A DNA stretch of 64,000 nucleotides from Pseudoalteromonas sp. S16_S37 (GTDB lineage Bacteria > Pseudomonadota > Gammaproteobacteria > Enterobacterales > Alteromonadaceae), in assembly GCF_014694405.1 (NCBI RefSeq), contig NZ_JAAUWV010000017.1, forward strand, positions 17,522 to 81,521. Reading direction: 5' to 3'. The translations under genes and the position numbers were made by a program. The notes beneath the pieces are model-generated. The model was not told the DNA's origin and made no database searches. It was given only the letters and a program-made list of their open reading frames with translations. Shown here one piece after another: positions 9,744 through 18,901 of this stretch. Every line of letters starts with the position of its first letter. Positions within the stretch are counted from its first letter, which is position 1.

Positions 9744-10934
9744 TTAATCTGCAAAGCTGACTTTACCCATTGTCACACTGGGTGTAGAAGTGAGTGGTCG
9801 TTTTGTTTGCTCTCCAGCTAAACATTCATTGGCGAGCATCGCAAACAACACTGCTTCCTTCGCATCTGGATGAATGCCTAAAACATCACTCCCTTTAAAG
9901 CTAATATGTGCGCCCAGTTGCTGTTGTATTTGGGTCATTAACCAAGGATTATGTACGCCCCCACCACTGCAATATACCGTTGTTTCTGTGCTCGCTAACT
10001 CATTAATATGCTGTGCAATTATATGTGCGGATAAAGCACTGAGTGTAGCCATGACGTCTTGATGAGACAGGTTTTGTGTTTGGCTTTGTGCTTGGGCTTG
10101 AGTTAATAAATCTAGGTTAAAAACTTCCGGACCCGTGGTTTTTGGCAAATCGAGTTTAAAAAATGCTTCACTTAATAGCTCATTAAGAAGCGGTTTATTT
10201 ACTTTGCCTTGCAGTGCGACGGTTGCTTTATCATCAAAGGGCTTAGCAAAATGCATACGCATGTATGCGTCCATAAGCGTATTGCCAGGGCCTAAGTCAC
10301 TGCATACAACATCATTAATCTGCGCAGCTTTTGGCAAGTAGGTTAGATTTGCTATGCCACCCATATTTAACAAAATACGATTTTCATCATCACTGGCAAA
10401 ATAATAATAATCACCATATTGCGCAAGCGGCGCACCTTCTCCTCCTGCTGCAATGTGTTTTTGTCTAAAGTCTGAGACCGTTGTTATACCCGTTGTAACA
10501 GCAATATGATCAGCATCAGCTATTTGCAAGGTAGCATTACCAAACTCATGGTAACCATGTTGATGCTTTGGACAGTGAAATATCGTTTGTCCATGACTAG
10601 CTATCACATCTATGTCTTGAGGGTTCACTTGCCAATTTGCTAAACATTGATTGATAAGCTGACCATGATATTGTCCAAGCCAGGGATTTAACAAGGTGAG
10701 GTACTCAAGGCTTACCGTTTGTTTTGCAAACACACGGGTTATTTTGTCTTTCACGCTTTGTGGATAATCACAGGTTGTAAATGCCTCAACGGTCACATGG
10801 GTATGACGGCCATGGCCGCTGATACGGCATAAGGCCACATCCAACCCATCTAAAGACGTGCCGCTCATTAACCCTATGATCAAGCGTTCAGCTTTGCCGG
10901 CACTTTGATAAAGTTTTTTAATATGTGGATGCAT
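9744..10934 (-). CDS. anmK: Anhydro-N-acetylmuramic acid kinase
   Basis: 396 residues, slightly longer than the usual 370. The N-terminal GLMSGTSLDGLDVALC is the hallmark of AnmK, followed by ASHGQTIFH and a phosphate-binding CSGGGVHNPWL of the ASKHA fold. It hydrates and phosphorylates 1,6-anhydro-MurNAc to MurNAc-6-phosphate in peptidoglycan recycling, in the cytoplasm. It lies 22 nt downstream of a small secreted-protein gene on the same strand, with recQ further upstream, so co-transcription is possible. No murQ or amino-sugar transporter is nearby. Confidence 0.95.
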   Translation of the reverse strand: MHPHIKKLYQSAGKAERLIIGLMSGTSLDGLDVALCRISGHGRHTHVTVEAFTTCDYPQSVKDKITRVFAKQTVSLEYLTLLNPWLGQYHGQLINQCLANWQVNPQDIDVIASHGQTIFHCPKHQHGYHEFGNATLQIADADHIAVTTGITTVSDFRQKHIAAGGEGAPLAQYGDYYYFASDDENRILLNMGGIANLTYLPKAAQINDVVCSDLGPGNTLMDAYMRMHFAKPFDDKATVALQGKVNKPLLNELLSEAFFKLDLPKTTGPEVFNLDLLTQAQAQSQTQNLSHQDVMATLSALSAHIIAQHINELASTETTVYCSGGGVHNPWLMTQIQQQLGAHISFKGSDVLGIHPDAKEAVLFAMLANECLAGEQTKRPLTSTPSVTMGKVSFAD

Positions 10935-10956
10935 GACTTGTTATTTACTCATGTTG

Positions 10957-11361
10957 TTAATCGTTTGAAGTGTACAGGCTCACAATGGGGTAATTGTGAC
11001 GACCAAACTCTAATGTCAACGTTAAGGTTTCGTTACCACCTAGCGTGTATTTATCGGCATTCATTAGCGGTGTAATGCGCTGACCATCGGCCAATAGCGC
11101 CATTACATGGGTGTTTTCAAAAAAGCGTTTACCACTGCTGATATTTTTAATGGTGACTAAGGCCGCTCTGTCACCTTGTTCAGTGCTCATAGGAAAAAAA
11201 GCGTGCACCATAAAATCCCCCTCTTTAGGATATTTACGTGCCTCATTGCTAAATGCATTGCTGGGCAACTTTGCAACGCTATTATCAAACATATACACCG
11301 AGTCTTGCGCTTGTATCTGATAACTGATTAACAATAAAACGAATAATAGTATAGACTTCAT
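10957..11361 (-). CDS. Small secreted protein of unknown function
   Basis: The start at ATG 11361 is set by TTTTGGAG 6 nt upstream; an in-frame TTG four codons earlier falls inside that site. The 134-residue product has a clean signal peptide (KSILLFVLLLISYQIQAQ) and a mature domain of about 115 residues with predicted beta strands (AALVTIKNISSGKRFF, LTLTLEFGRHNYP). It has no Cys pair and no known motif. It is probably periplasmic. It sits between recQ and anmK on the same strand. Confidence 0.65.
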   Translation of the reverse strand: MKSILLFVLLLISYQIQAQDSVYMFDNSVAKLPSNAFSNEARKYPKEGDFMVHAFFPMSTEQGDRAALVTIKNISSGKRFFENTHVMALLADGQRITPLMNADKYTLGGNETLTLTLEFGRHNYPIVSLYTSND

Positions 11362-11409
11362 AGTGTTCTCCAAAAACTCAATGATGATGAATGCTCCCTG
11401 AGCTAAATA

Positions 11410-13365
11410 CTAATTTGTATCGTGGACCAGCGCTAACTGTGTAACCTTACTGGATATTTCTAAGAAACGTAGCCCTTCACAGCATGCAAAACCCGGCAAT
11501 TGCTTAAGCTTGTATTGACTAATAAATGGCGTGGTCACCCCGGCTAAAAAGCGGATAATGGTGTCTTTACTAGCCACAATACCACCTTGGCGTAAATGTT
11601 TTTGCAGTGCAAACACATAGTTACGCAATACTTCATCAACAGGCAAGTTAATGACTTGGCTGCGCGTTAACGAAGCCACCCGCCCTTTACATACACTGCA
11701 GTGCCCACAATGAGTTGGCACATCGTGGTCATCAAAATAATACGCTAAATTGGCACTCAAACAGCGATCAAGTTCGAAAAAACGTAACATTGCCGCAATG
11801 CGTTTTAGTTCTGCTTGCTCTTTGTCTTTAAAGTAGGAATATAAAGTATCTACAAGATTGGGCTCGCTGAGTGTTTGTAGATTGACTTGATAAACCTGTA
11901 CCATACGCTTGCTCTCAAGCTCAATTAGGCCTTGTTGATGTAGATAATCGAGGGCTGTGACTGCTCTTTGCCTATCAACACCTGAGCCAACAAGGGCCTG
12001 CATATCAACAGTTCCCCATACTTTTTTAAACTGCGTATGAGCAAAAATTTGTCGCAAAAATACCTGTCTTGCAGAATCAAATTTGGAGAGTAATTTTGCC
12101 TGATTGGTAATAAACTTGAATCTAAAATCTGCATAATAAGAATATTTAGCGTTGATAGCGCCCAATAGCTCCAGCTGAACCAACAAGGTTTTCAAAGCCA
12201 GTATACGGATGTTGCTGGCTTTAGAAAGCGGTAGTTCTTGTAGCTCCCATTTGCCGTTCACCTGCTCTTCTAAGCATCTTGAAATTACCGTTTCAATGCC
12301 ACTTCGCTCTGGCGTGTCGCCATACACAAAGTTTTCAACCGTTGCTACTCCATCTAAATTGGCTAGCACCGTACAATATGCTTGTGCACCATCTCTACCA
12401 GCGCGACCAATTTCTTGGCTATAGTTTTCAATTGATTTGGGTAAGTCATGATGTATCACAAAACGGATGTCTGACTTATCCACGCCCATCCCAAAAGCAA
12501 TTGTGGCAACAACAACTTGAATTTCATTGGCCATAAACTGCTGTTGCACGCTCATGCGCAGTTCATCCTTTAACCCAGCATGGTAAGGTGCCGCTTTCAA
12601 ACCCGCGGCTTGCAGTTGCTTTGCAACCTGCTCTGCTTGTTGCTGCAATGTCACATACACAATGCCAGCACCTTGATAGCGTCGCACCAATTGCAATAAA
12701 GTTGGCAGCTTATCGCACTCTTTAACACTGAGCACCGATAAGTCTAAATTCGGTCGATAGAAGCCCGTCTGTACAATGTGCTCAGGCAAAATATCAAAGC
12801 GTTTAGCCATATCAAACTTAACTTTTTTGGTTGCTGTTGCCGTTAACAAAAGCACCAAGGGGATATTCAGTTCACGCCGATAATCTGGCAGCTTTAAATA
12901 GTCTGGCCTAAAGTTGTGTCCCCACTCTGAAATACAGTGGGCTTCATCCACCACCATCATTGATACTTTGATTTGTTTGATAAACTCACGAAAACGTTCA
13001 TTTTTAAAACGCTCTACCGACACCATCAAAATTTTTATCTCTCCACAGCTAACTCCCTGCATAACCGCTTGGCTTTGCTCACTGGACTGGCTGGAGTCTA
13101 ATGTTGCCGCGCTGATATTTTTGCTGTTCAAAAACATCACCTGATCGTGCATCAATGCTAGCAAAGGCGACACCACCAGCGTTAGGTGGGGCAAATGTAG
13201 GGCACTTAATTGATAACACAAAGACTTACCTGAACCCGTTGGAAAAATAGCAAGCGATGAGTGACCTGCTAATAACTGAGAAATAGTTTGCGATTGTCCT
13301 GGTCGAAAACTGGCAAAACCAAAATGTTGCGATAAGCTTTCTAGCAACTGCTGTCCGTGCTCCAT
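11410..13365 (-). CDS. recQ: RecQ-family ATP-dependent DNA helicase
   Basis: Superfamily 2 3'-5' helicase. The start is put at ATG 13365, which matches the usual RecQ N-terminus (LSQHFGFASFRPGQ) and has GAGG upstream; an ATG at 13425 would add 20 unconserved residues. Motifs: Walker A FPTGSGKSLCYQ, DEAH in VVDEAHCISEWGHNFRPDY, LLTATAT (motif III), and QEIGRAGRDG (motif VI). The zinc-binding segment has Cys at RCLSANLAYYF and CGHCSVCKG. There is no clear HRDC domain at the C-terminus, unlike E. coli RecQ, so this may be a RecQ paralogue. It is divergent from the DUF2235 gene. Confidence 0.88.
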   Translation of the reverse strand: MEHGQQLLESLSQHFGFASFRPGQSQTISQLLAGHSSLAIFPTGSGKSLCYQLSALHLPHLTLVVSPLLALMHDQVMFLNSKNISAATLDSSQSSEQSQAVMQGVSCGEIKILMVSVERFKNERFREFIKQIKVSMMVVDEAHCISEWGHNFRPDYLKLPDYRRELNIPLVLLLTATATKKVKFDMAKRFDILPEHIVQTGFYRPNLDLSVLSVKECDKLPTLLQLVRRYQGAGIVYVTLQQQAEQVAKQLQAAGLKAAPYHAGLKDELRMSVQQQFMANEIQVVVATIAFGMGVDKSDIRFVIHHDLPKSIENYSQEIGRAGRDGAQAYCTVLANLDGVATVENFVYGDTPERSGIETVISRCLEEQVNGKWELQELPLSKASNIRILALKTLLVQLELLGAINAKYSYYADFRFKFITNQAKLLSKFDSARQVFLRQIFAHTQFKKVWGTVDMQALVGSGVDRQRAVTALDYLHQQGLIELESKRMVQVYQVNLQTLSEPNLVDTLYSYFKDKEQAELKRIAAMLRFFELDRCLSANLAYYFDDHDVPTHCGHCSVCKGRVASLTRSQVINLPVDEVLRNYVFALQKHLRQGGIVASKDTIIRFLAGVTTPFISQYKLKQLPGFACCEGLRFLEISSKVTQLALVHDTN

Positions 13366-13489
13366 GGGGAGGCCTCGATTGGTGTAATTACTTGACTTAA
13401 AAGTATCATATTTTGTGTTTAGCATTAACGCTAATGCGCCAATATTGTGCGATTTAGCAAATCATCACTGTGTATAAGAGGATAAAACC

Positions 13490-15007
13490 ATGTCTAATCC
13501 TTCCACCCCTTCCCTATTGGTTTTCAGTTTTGACGGTACAGGTAGCGAGCCTCGTGATGCACAGCAGTATAGTGCGGAACAATTTAAAGAAGATTGTGAA
13601 ATAAGTAATGTACTGAAATTACATTTATTACTTGGCGGGCGAATACATCCTGATGCACAAAGTCACTTTGCAAATCAAAAGTGCTTTTACTATAGCGGTG
13701 TAGGCAATCAAGGTAGCGCCGTTAAAAAAATATTAAATCAAATACTTGCACCACAAAGCAGTGACGTTGCCAGTATTTTATCTCAAGCAATGAAAGATTT
13801 TGAAAATCATTATGAAAATGGCGCTCAAGTTTTACTCATTGGTTTTAGTCGCGGAGCCGCATTGGCAAGGCGATTTGCTAAATGCCTTGAAAAACATATC
13901 AGCAGCAATGTATTCTTATGTGTTTTTGATACCATCGCATCCATTGGCTTTAGTAAAATCACCAAAGCGGCCTGTGGTACCGAGCATGTAATATTTACTG
14001 ATCATGATGTCGCCAATAATGTCTCAGCAGCGCTGCATTGTGTAAGCCTGGACGACAAACGAAGGGCGTTTGAAGCGACCTTATTTAATCATGCGCCACA
14101 CGTTCACGAACTTTGGTTTGCCGGTAGTCATTCAGACATCGGTGGTGGCTTTTACCGCAGTGGCCTTTCAGATATCTGCTTGCGATACACCCTTGAGTGG
14201 TTGCTCGTACAACCTCTCAAGGTCAATTTACTCACTCGAGAACAAGTTAACTACGCAGACTTATTACCACATGACGGAGAATTGCTAATTGATGCAGATG
14301 ACTTAGCAATTAAGCCCGATGCCCTTGCGCCAAGCCATCAGCACGACTACTTCTGGGGTAATATAAACTTCAAAGCAACCAATAGACTGTGCGTTGTAAT
14401 GCAAAATAACCAAGTCAGCGATATCCCGCCTATCATTCACCATAGCGTCGCAAAGCGTATTTACAGCAGCAGTAGCTATCGCCCTGAGTCACTCAAAGGG
14501 CTGCTACACCGTTTAGAATATGCCAATGGTGAACTACTAAAATGTAAGGGAATTAATCCACATATTGAACTTCCTAATCAGCAACTTAATATTCTGCAAG
14601 TCGGTGAGAAGATGCGTGTTAAAGTGTTTGCTTGTGAACCTTACAACCACACCGGACTTTGGTTAGAAAAAGGCGCAACATATCGTATTAACCCAATCGA
14701 TGAGCAATTTTGGTTTGATAGAGATATGAAAGTTACGGCTAGCGGTTGGCAACGAGGCAACCGAACCGTCGGCGTTAAACAGCTGCCAATGGAACTTATG
14801 GAGCCATATAAACGCTTACCAGGACGCCCGTGGTTTTCATTAGTTGGCTGCATTAATGCCAATGATAGTTTAGCTTTTTCTCTTAATGGTGGTGGCGATA
14901 TTAAAGTCAACCAACATGGTGAGTTTACGCCCTTTGCCAACGATATATGCTGTGATTATGGACTAAACCTTGGAGCAATAGAATTAGAAGTGGTGCGCTT
15001 GGGATAG
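13490..15007 (+). CDS. DUF2235 alpha/beta hydrolase (Tle1-like phospholipase candidate)
   Basis: 505 residues. The nucleophile elbow LLIGFSRGAALARRFA (Ser about residue 121) and ELWFAGSHSDIGGGF (acid Asp about 216) are diagnostic of DUF2235, the fold of type VI secretion Tle1 lipase effectors. The N-terminal LLVFSFDGTGSEP is also typical of the family. There is no signal peptide. No VgrG, PAAR, adaptor or obvious immunity gene is adjacent, so an effector role is inference only; many DUF2235 proteins are orphan hydrolases. Its 3' end overlaps the convergent binding-protein gene by 24 bp. Confidence 0.85.
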   Translation: MSNPSTPSLLVFSFDGTGSEPRDAQQYSAEQFKEDCEISNVLKLHLLLGGRIHPDAQSHFANQKCFYYSGVGNQGSAVKKILNQILAPQSSDVASILSQAMKDFENHYENGAQVLLIGFSRGAALARRFAKCLEKHISSNVFLCVFDTIASIGFSKITKAACGTEHVIFTDHDVANNVSAALHCVSLDDKRRAFEATLFNHAPHVHELWFAGSHSDIGGGFYRSGLSDICLRYTLEWLLVQPLKVNLLTREQVNYADLLPHDGELLIDADDLAIKPDALAPSHQHDYFWGNINFKATNRLCVVMQNNQVSDIPPIIHHSVAKRIYSSSSYRPESLKGLLHRLEYANGELLKCKGINPHIELPNQQLNILQVGEKMRVKVFACEPYNHTGLWLEKGATYRINPIDEQFWFDRDMKVTASGWQRGNRTVGVKQLPMELMEPYKRLPGRPWFSLVGCINANDSLAFSLNGGGDIKVNQHGEFTPFANDICCDYGLNLGAIELEVVRLG

Positions 15008-15760
15008 CGGTTCTAACTGCGTTAGGTACTTCTGTTCAATCATTTTTAGTTGTTTGTCTGCAGCAACAATTGCCCTGTTTATCAGGGCAATTTGCTCTGG
15101 ATTAAACGCATCTTTGTTAAGCATAAAGTAAATGCCATTGTCGTGCACAATATAAGGGTGAATACGCAGTTGTTGATACCCCAACAAATACTTGTAATAC
15201 ACTCCACTTGCTTCATCTTCTATAAGAAAATCTACTCGGCCTCGGCGCACTAGTTCCATGCGCTGCGATAAACTTGCCACTTCAAAATAGTTATCTTTGA
15301 AGCGTTCAACTCGTAATATATCGGCCAATTCTTCGCCATAATACGCACCAGGATTGGCGGTAAACAAATACCCTTTCGTAAACAATTGCGATAAATTTTC
15401 CACTTCATCCATTGTTGTCAGTGTAAACAGCCGCATTTTTTCACGCCTATATTCAGCACTAAAATAGGCTATTTTTGCTCTTTGCTCGTTGTAACTAGCA
15501 GAAGGAAGGATATCAATAAAACCTTTTTCAAGCTCCGTTATGCCACGCGCAGAGGATGGTAACCTAACAAAGTTAATACACAAGCCAGCTTGATTGAAGA
15601 TTGATTGAGTGGCTTCTATATCCATACCATAATATCGCTCCCCGTCATACATCACGTAGGGAGGCCATGAAGTACCTACGCCAACTTTAAATGTTCGCTC
15701 ACAGCCAAAACATTGAAGAGAAACAAAAATCAGTAAGATGAAACAGGATTTGTAATACAA
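14984..15760 (-). CDS. Periplasmic solute-binding-like protein (SBP_bac_3 family)
   Basis: 258 residues beginning at a TTG (15760): a stop lies four codons upstream and the next Met is far inside the domain, so TTG is needed to keep the hydrophobic leader (CFILLIFVSLQCFGC). The mature part starts TFKVGVGTSWPPYVMYDG and continues YYGMDIEATQSIFNQAG, the family 3 extracellular binding-protein signature. Such stand-alone proteins without permease genes are common in Alteromonadales and act in amino acid binding or as sensory relics. No ABC permease is nearby. Confidence 0.8.
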   Translation of the reverse strand: MYYKSCFILLIFVSLQCFGCERTFKVGVGTSWPPYVMYDGERYYGMDIEATQSIFNQAGLCINFVRLPSSARGITELEKGFIDILPSASYNEQRAKIAYFSAEYRREKMRLFTLTTMDEVENLSQLFTKGYLFTANPGAYYGEELADILRVERFKDNYFEVASLSQRMELVRRGRVDFLIEDEASGVYYKYLLGYQQLRIHPYIVHDNGIYFMLNKDAFNPEQIALINRAIVAADKQLKMIEQKYLTQLEPLSQAHHF

Positions 15761-15914
15761 CTTAATATATCAACCGTAACCAAGAACGCTCAATTTAGTA
15801 TGGAGTAATACTAAAATATTACCAACGAAGAGAGCAGAAACCAGACATTTTGGCGTCTGTATTACGTGGAAATAGACTATCAAAAAAGCAATATGAAGGC
15901 GAACAACTTTATAT

Positions 15915-16133
15915 CTAAGATATTAATTTAGTTGTTAATTTTTGTGCTATAGGCGCGCTAAAAAATGAGATTACAGCAGCCGCTGGCCAAGCTAATATAA
16001 ATGCTTTTCCCCAATCAAGTAAAAAGTGTGAACTTACTCCTAGATTGATATAGGTAACCCAAAGGGTCATCAAAACGGATAAGAAAAAAGACAGTAAAAG
16101 TGTAAAAATAATACGGTGTGTTAAAGTAGGCAT
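15915..16133 (-). CDS. DUF2798 small membrane protein
   Basis: 72 residues from ATG 16133; the longer open frame upstream is not coding-like. It has two membrane segments (IIFTLLLSFFLSVLMTLWVTY and LAWPAAAVISFFSAPIAQKLT). The second is the characteristic end of DUF2798 proteins (PxAxxxxFxxxPxxxKLT). The function of the family is unknown. Confidence 0.75.
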   Translation of the reverse strand: MPTLTHRIIFTLLLSFFLSVLMTLWVTYINLGVSSHFLLDWGKAFILAWPAAAVISFFSAPIAQKLTTKLIS

Positions 16134-16230
16134 AAAACGCTCTATCGAATGAACATAATCACATATAACGTAACAATCGCCGATGATTATAAGCCTATCG
16201 CTTGAGCACAGGCAATCCTTTACCATTAAA

Positions 16231-16259
16231 CAAAAAAACGCCAATCATTCGATTGGCGT
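16231..16259 (-). terminator. Terminator of the chitin operon
   Basis: ACGCCAATC / GATTGGCGT form a perfect 9-bp stem with a 4-nt loop. Read on the minus strand it is followed by seven T, a textbook intrinsic terminator 65 bp after the chiA stop codon. Confidence 0.9.
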
Positions 16260-16323
16260 CGTGTTAGCTTTAATTGGCCATGCTCATCCTTGAGTCAACC
16301 GTTTCAGGTATACAGCCTTGATA

Positions 16324-18783
16324 TTACAATGCTTGCCATACTAGTGCTTTGCCTGGTTCTTCACCACGCGTCCACCATTTAGCACGGTAGTTTTTACCAC
16401 CATATACTACCGTATCACCACCGACATAAACCTTGTTACGATCCCATGTATCTACTGGACCAGATTTATCTGTTACGGTCACTTGGAACGACTTTGACAC
16501 GCTTGCAGTACCATCTGATACCGACACTGACACTGTGTAGGTTGTATCTTGCGATACTTCACCCGCACTTAGACTTACGCTTGCGCCTGAACCAGATACT
16601 GAAAGGCCAGCTGGTACATTCCACGTATAGGTTAATGTATCGTTATCTGCGTCAGTTGCCACAGCATTAACATTCACCGACATATTTTCTTCTACACTCA
16701 CATCGGCAATAGGTGCAAGTACTGGCGCACTATTTGGTGATGTGCTTACTGTCACAGTGACATCTTTTGAAACAGAAACCGTGCCATCAGATACCGTGAC
16801 CGTTAATGTGTAGTTTGCATCAGAAGTCAGTGTAGGAGCCGTTACAACGACACTTGCAGTATTTGCATTTGCTAAGCTTAGCGCTGCATCTGCACTCCAA
16901 GAGTATGTGAGTGGATCGCGATCTGCATCTGTTGCACTAGCAGTCACAGTTGCAGTACCACCATTAGCGATAGTTACTTGGCTATTAACAGATACAACTG
17001 GCGCACGGTTAGGCGGCACAGACCCTGCAAGTCCATCGTGAATTGCATTTAAGATATCACCATTATCAGCATCAATTTCCCATGCAAATAGACCACCTAA
17101 GTCATTTACTTTTACGTAGCCGCCTTTCGCCTTAACAGAGCGCGGGCTATCAAAGGTTAGTAACTTGCCATTACTGCGGTTCCACACATAAGCGGCTTCA
17201 GCTTGCTCATCATAACCGGCTTCAAAACCATTGATACCAGTACCATTTGGACCAAGTAGGTTTGCAACAATCCCTTTGTAATCCATGATACCTGGCTCCC
17301 AAACACCTTCTGTTGTAGAACCTTTAAACTTACCGTTACCTGGTGCAGTCATAGGATTGCCTGGAATCGTGGCGTTGGCTTCCATTACACCTTCCCAACC
17401 ACGGCCATACATCGCCGCACCCACTACGAGTTTTTTAGAGTTAACACCTTGAGCTAATAGTAGTTTAATTGCATTGTCAGCAGTATATGAAGGGCCTTTA
17501 CGTGGCTCGCCATTATCGTCAACGCCTGTGCCGTTACATTCATCAGTGCTGATGTGTGAGCCACAGTACAATGCTGTTTGGTGACCCGTCACATTATTCC
17601 AACCACCGTAGAAGTCATACGTCATGGCGAAGATGTAATCCATATACTGTGAAGCTGCTTGATAGTCCACATCTTCAATCTTGTCGTAACCAGTACCAAT
17701 AGCCGATGTTAATTGATACTGACGGCCCGTTTCTGCTTCAAGCTCATCAAGCATTGCACGCAACTCTTGCATCAGTGCTACGTATGCAGGACCATCGTTA
17801 ACTGGGTCACCTAAGTTACCATTTGGACCGCCACCACCTGGGAATTCCCAGTCGATATCAACACCATCGTAGAACTTCCAAGTTTTTAGGAACTTTTTCA
17901 TTGATGCGACGAACGTATCGCGGTTCGCTTTATTGGTAAAGCCGTGGAATGGATCTGATAGAGTCCAACCACCCACTGAAGGTAGAATTTTAAGATCTGG
18001 ATAACGCTGCTTCAGCGCCATTAACTGCGCATAAGTACCTCTTATAGGGTCTTTAGAATCAACACCAGGTAACGCTTTTTGAACAGCCGCCCAAGGGTCG
18101 TGGATAACCACTTCATAGTCTGCAGAGCCCGCACACGCCTTTTGCAATGCACGCCAGCTATTACCGTTTTCTATCTCTTTAAGAGACTCGTTCGCACCAC
18201 AAATTGGAATAAAGCCATAAAGTAAGTGTGATAAGTTTTGAGCAGGGATCTTTGTAACATCAAAGTTACGACCATAAATGCCCCATTCAACAAAGTATGC
18301 ACCCGTTACATAACTTGGGTTAATACCATAGTTTTTATTATTCGGATTAACATTCATTGGCAGTGGATTTAAATGACCACCATCTGTATCTGCAATCACA
18401 ATCGGCTTGCCAGCACTGCGAGCACACGCACTTCCTTCACATAGTTCAACATACAAAGTGTGACGGCCAGAGCTGGTGTAAGGGAACTCGATTACACCGC
18501 TTTTAGTACCTGCATGTAAAGAACCTTCATTAACGAGTTTATCGTCAAAAAACACTTTGTAGCCATCACCACCATCACCACTCCACGCATTCCATTTGAT
18601 GCTGATGTTAACTTGGTCTTTGGCCTTAACTAAATCTTTGTAAGAGCCTTGTCCATCAAGGTTAACCTCAACAAATGAATATTGCTGTGCTTCCCAACTT
18701 AAACTTGGTGTTGAAGGTGCTGCAATTACAACTCCCGACGTCATCGCTAAGGCCACTGCGGCCGTTAAATGTTTTATTTTCAT
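16324..18783 (-). CDS. chiA: ChiA-type GH18 chitinase with two PKD domains and CBM5/12
   Basis: 819 residues from ATG 18783 (TGAGAAAG box). Signal peptide (IKHLTAAVALAMTSGVVIAA), an N-terminal ChiA_N Ig-like domain (about 24-135), and a GH18 barrel closely resembling Serratia ChiA (VEWGIYGRNF, LLYGFIPICG, GGWTLSDPF). The catalytic motif is DGVDIDWEFPGG with acid Glu313, and WEIDADNGDI closes the barrel. Two PKD/cadherin-like domains follow (about 595-680 and 690-770), then a C-terminal CBM5/12 with AKWWTRGEEPG. It is a secreted processive chitinase. As third gene of the operon it follows the LPMO by 118 bp. Its leader carries TTACATGT (18801-18808) close to the start, shared with the first chitinase gene. 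Confidence 0.95.
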   Translation of the reverse strand: MKIKHLTAAVALAMTSGVVIAAPSTPSLSWEAQQYSFVEVNLDGQGSYKDLVKAKDQVNISIKWNAWSGDGGDGYKVFFDDKLVNEGSLHAGTKSGVIEFPYTSSGRHTLYVELCEGSACARSAGKPIVIADTDGGHLNPLPMNVNPNNKNYGINPSYVTGAYFVEWGIYGRNFDVTKIPAQNLSHLLYGFIPICGANESLKEIENGNSWRALQKACAGSADYEVVIHDPWAAVQKALPGVDSKDPIRGTYAQLMALKQRYPDLKILPSVGGWTLSDPFHGFTNKANRDTFVASMKKFLKTWKFYDGVDIDWEFPGGGGPNGNLGDPVNDGPAYVALMQELRAMLDELEAETGRQYQLTSAIGTGYDKIEDVDYQAASQYMDYIFAMTYDFYGGWNNVTGHQTALYCGSHISTDECNGTGVDDNGEPRKGPSYTADNAIKLLLAQGVNSKKLVVGAAMYGRGWEGVMEANATIPGNPMTAPGNGKFKGSTTEGVWEPGIMDYKGIVANLLGPNGTGINGFEAGYDEQAEAAYVWNRSNGKLLTFDSPRSVKAKGGYVKVNDLGGLFAWEIDADNGDILNAIHDGLAGSVPPNRAPVVSVNSQVTIANGGTATVTASATDADRDPLTYSWSADAALSLANANTASVVVTAPTLTSDANYTLTVTVSDGTVSVSKDVTVTVSTSPNSAPVLAPIADVSVEENMSVNVNAVATDADNDTLTYTWNVPAGLSVSGSGASVSLSAGEVSQDTTYTVSVSVSDGTASVSKSFQVTVTDKSGPVDTWDRNKVYVGGDTVVYGGKNYRAKWWTRGEEPGKALVWQAL

Positions 18784-18901
18784 TACTTTCTCAACCTTAT
18801 TTACATGTTGTATCCAACCCATTCAGGCGGATGATTGTTGTACCAATAACTTACTACTAACACTGGCACCGATACTTATTAAAAGTACCGGTGCATCATA
18901 C

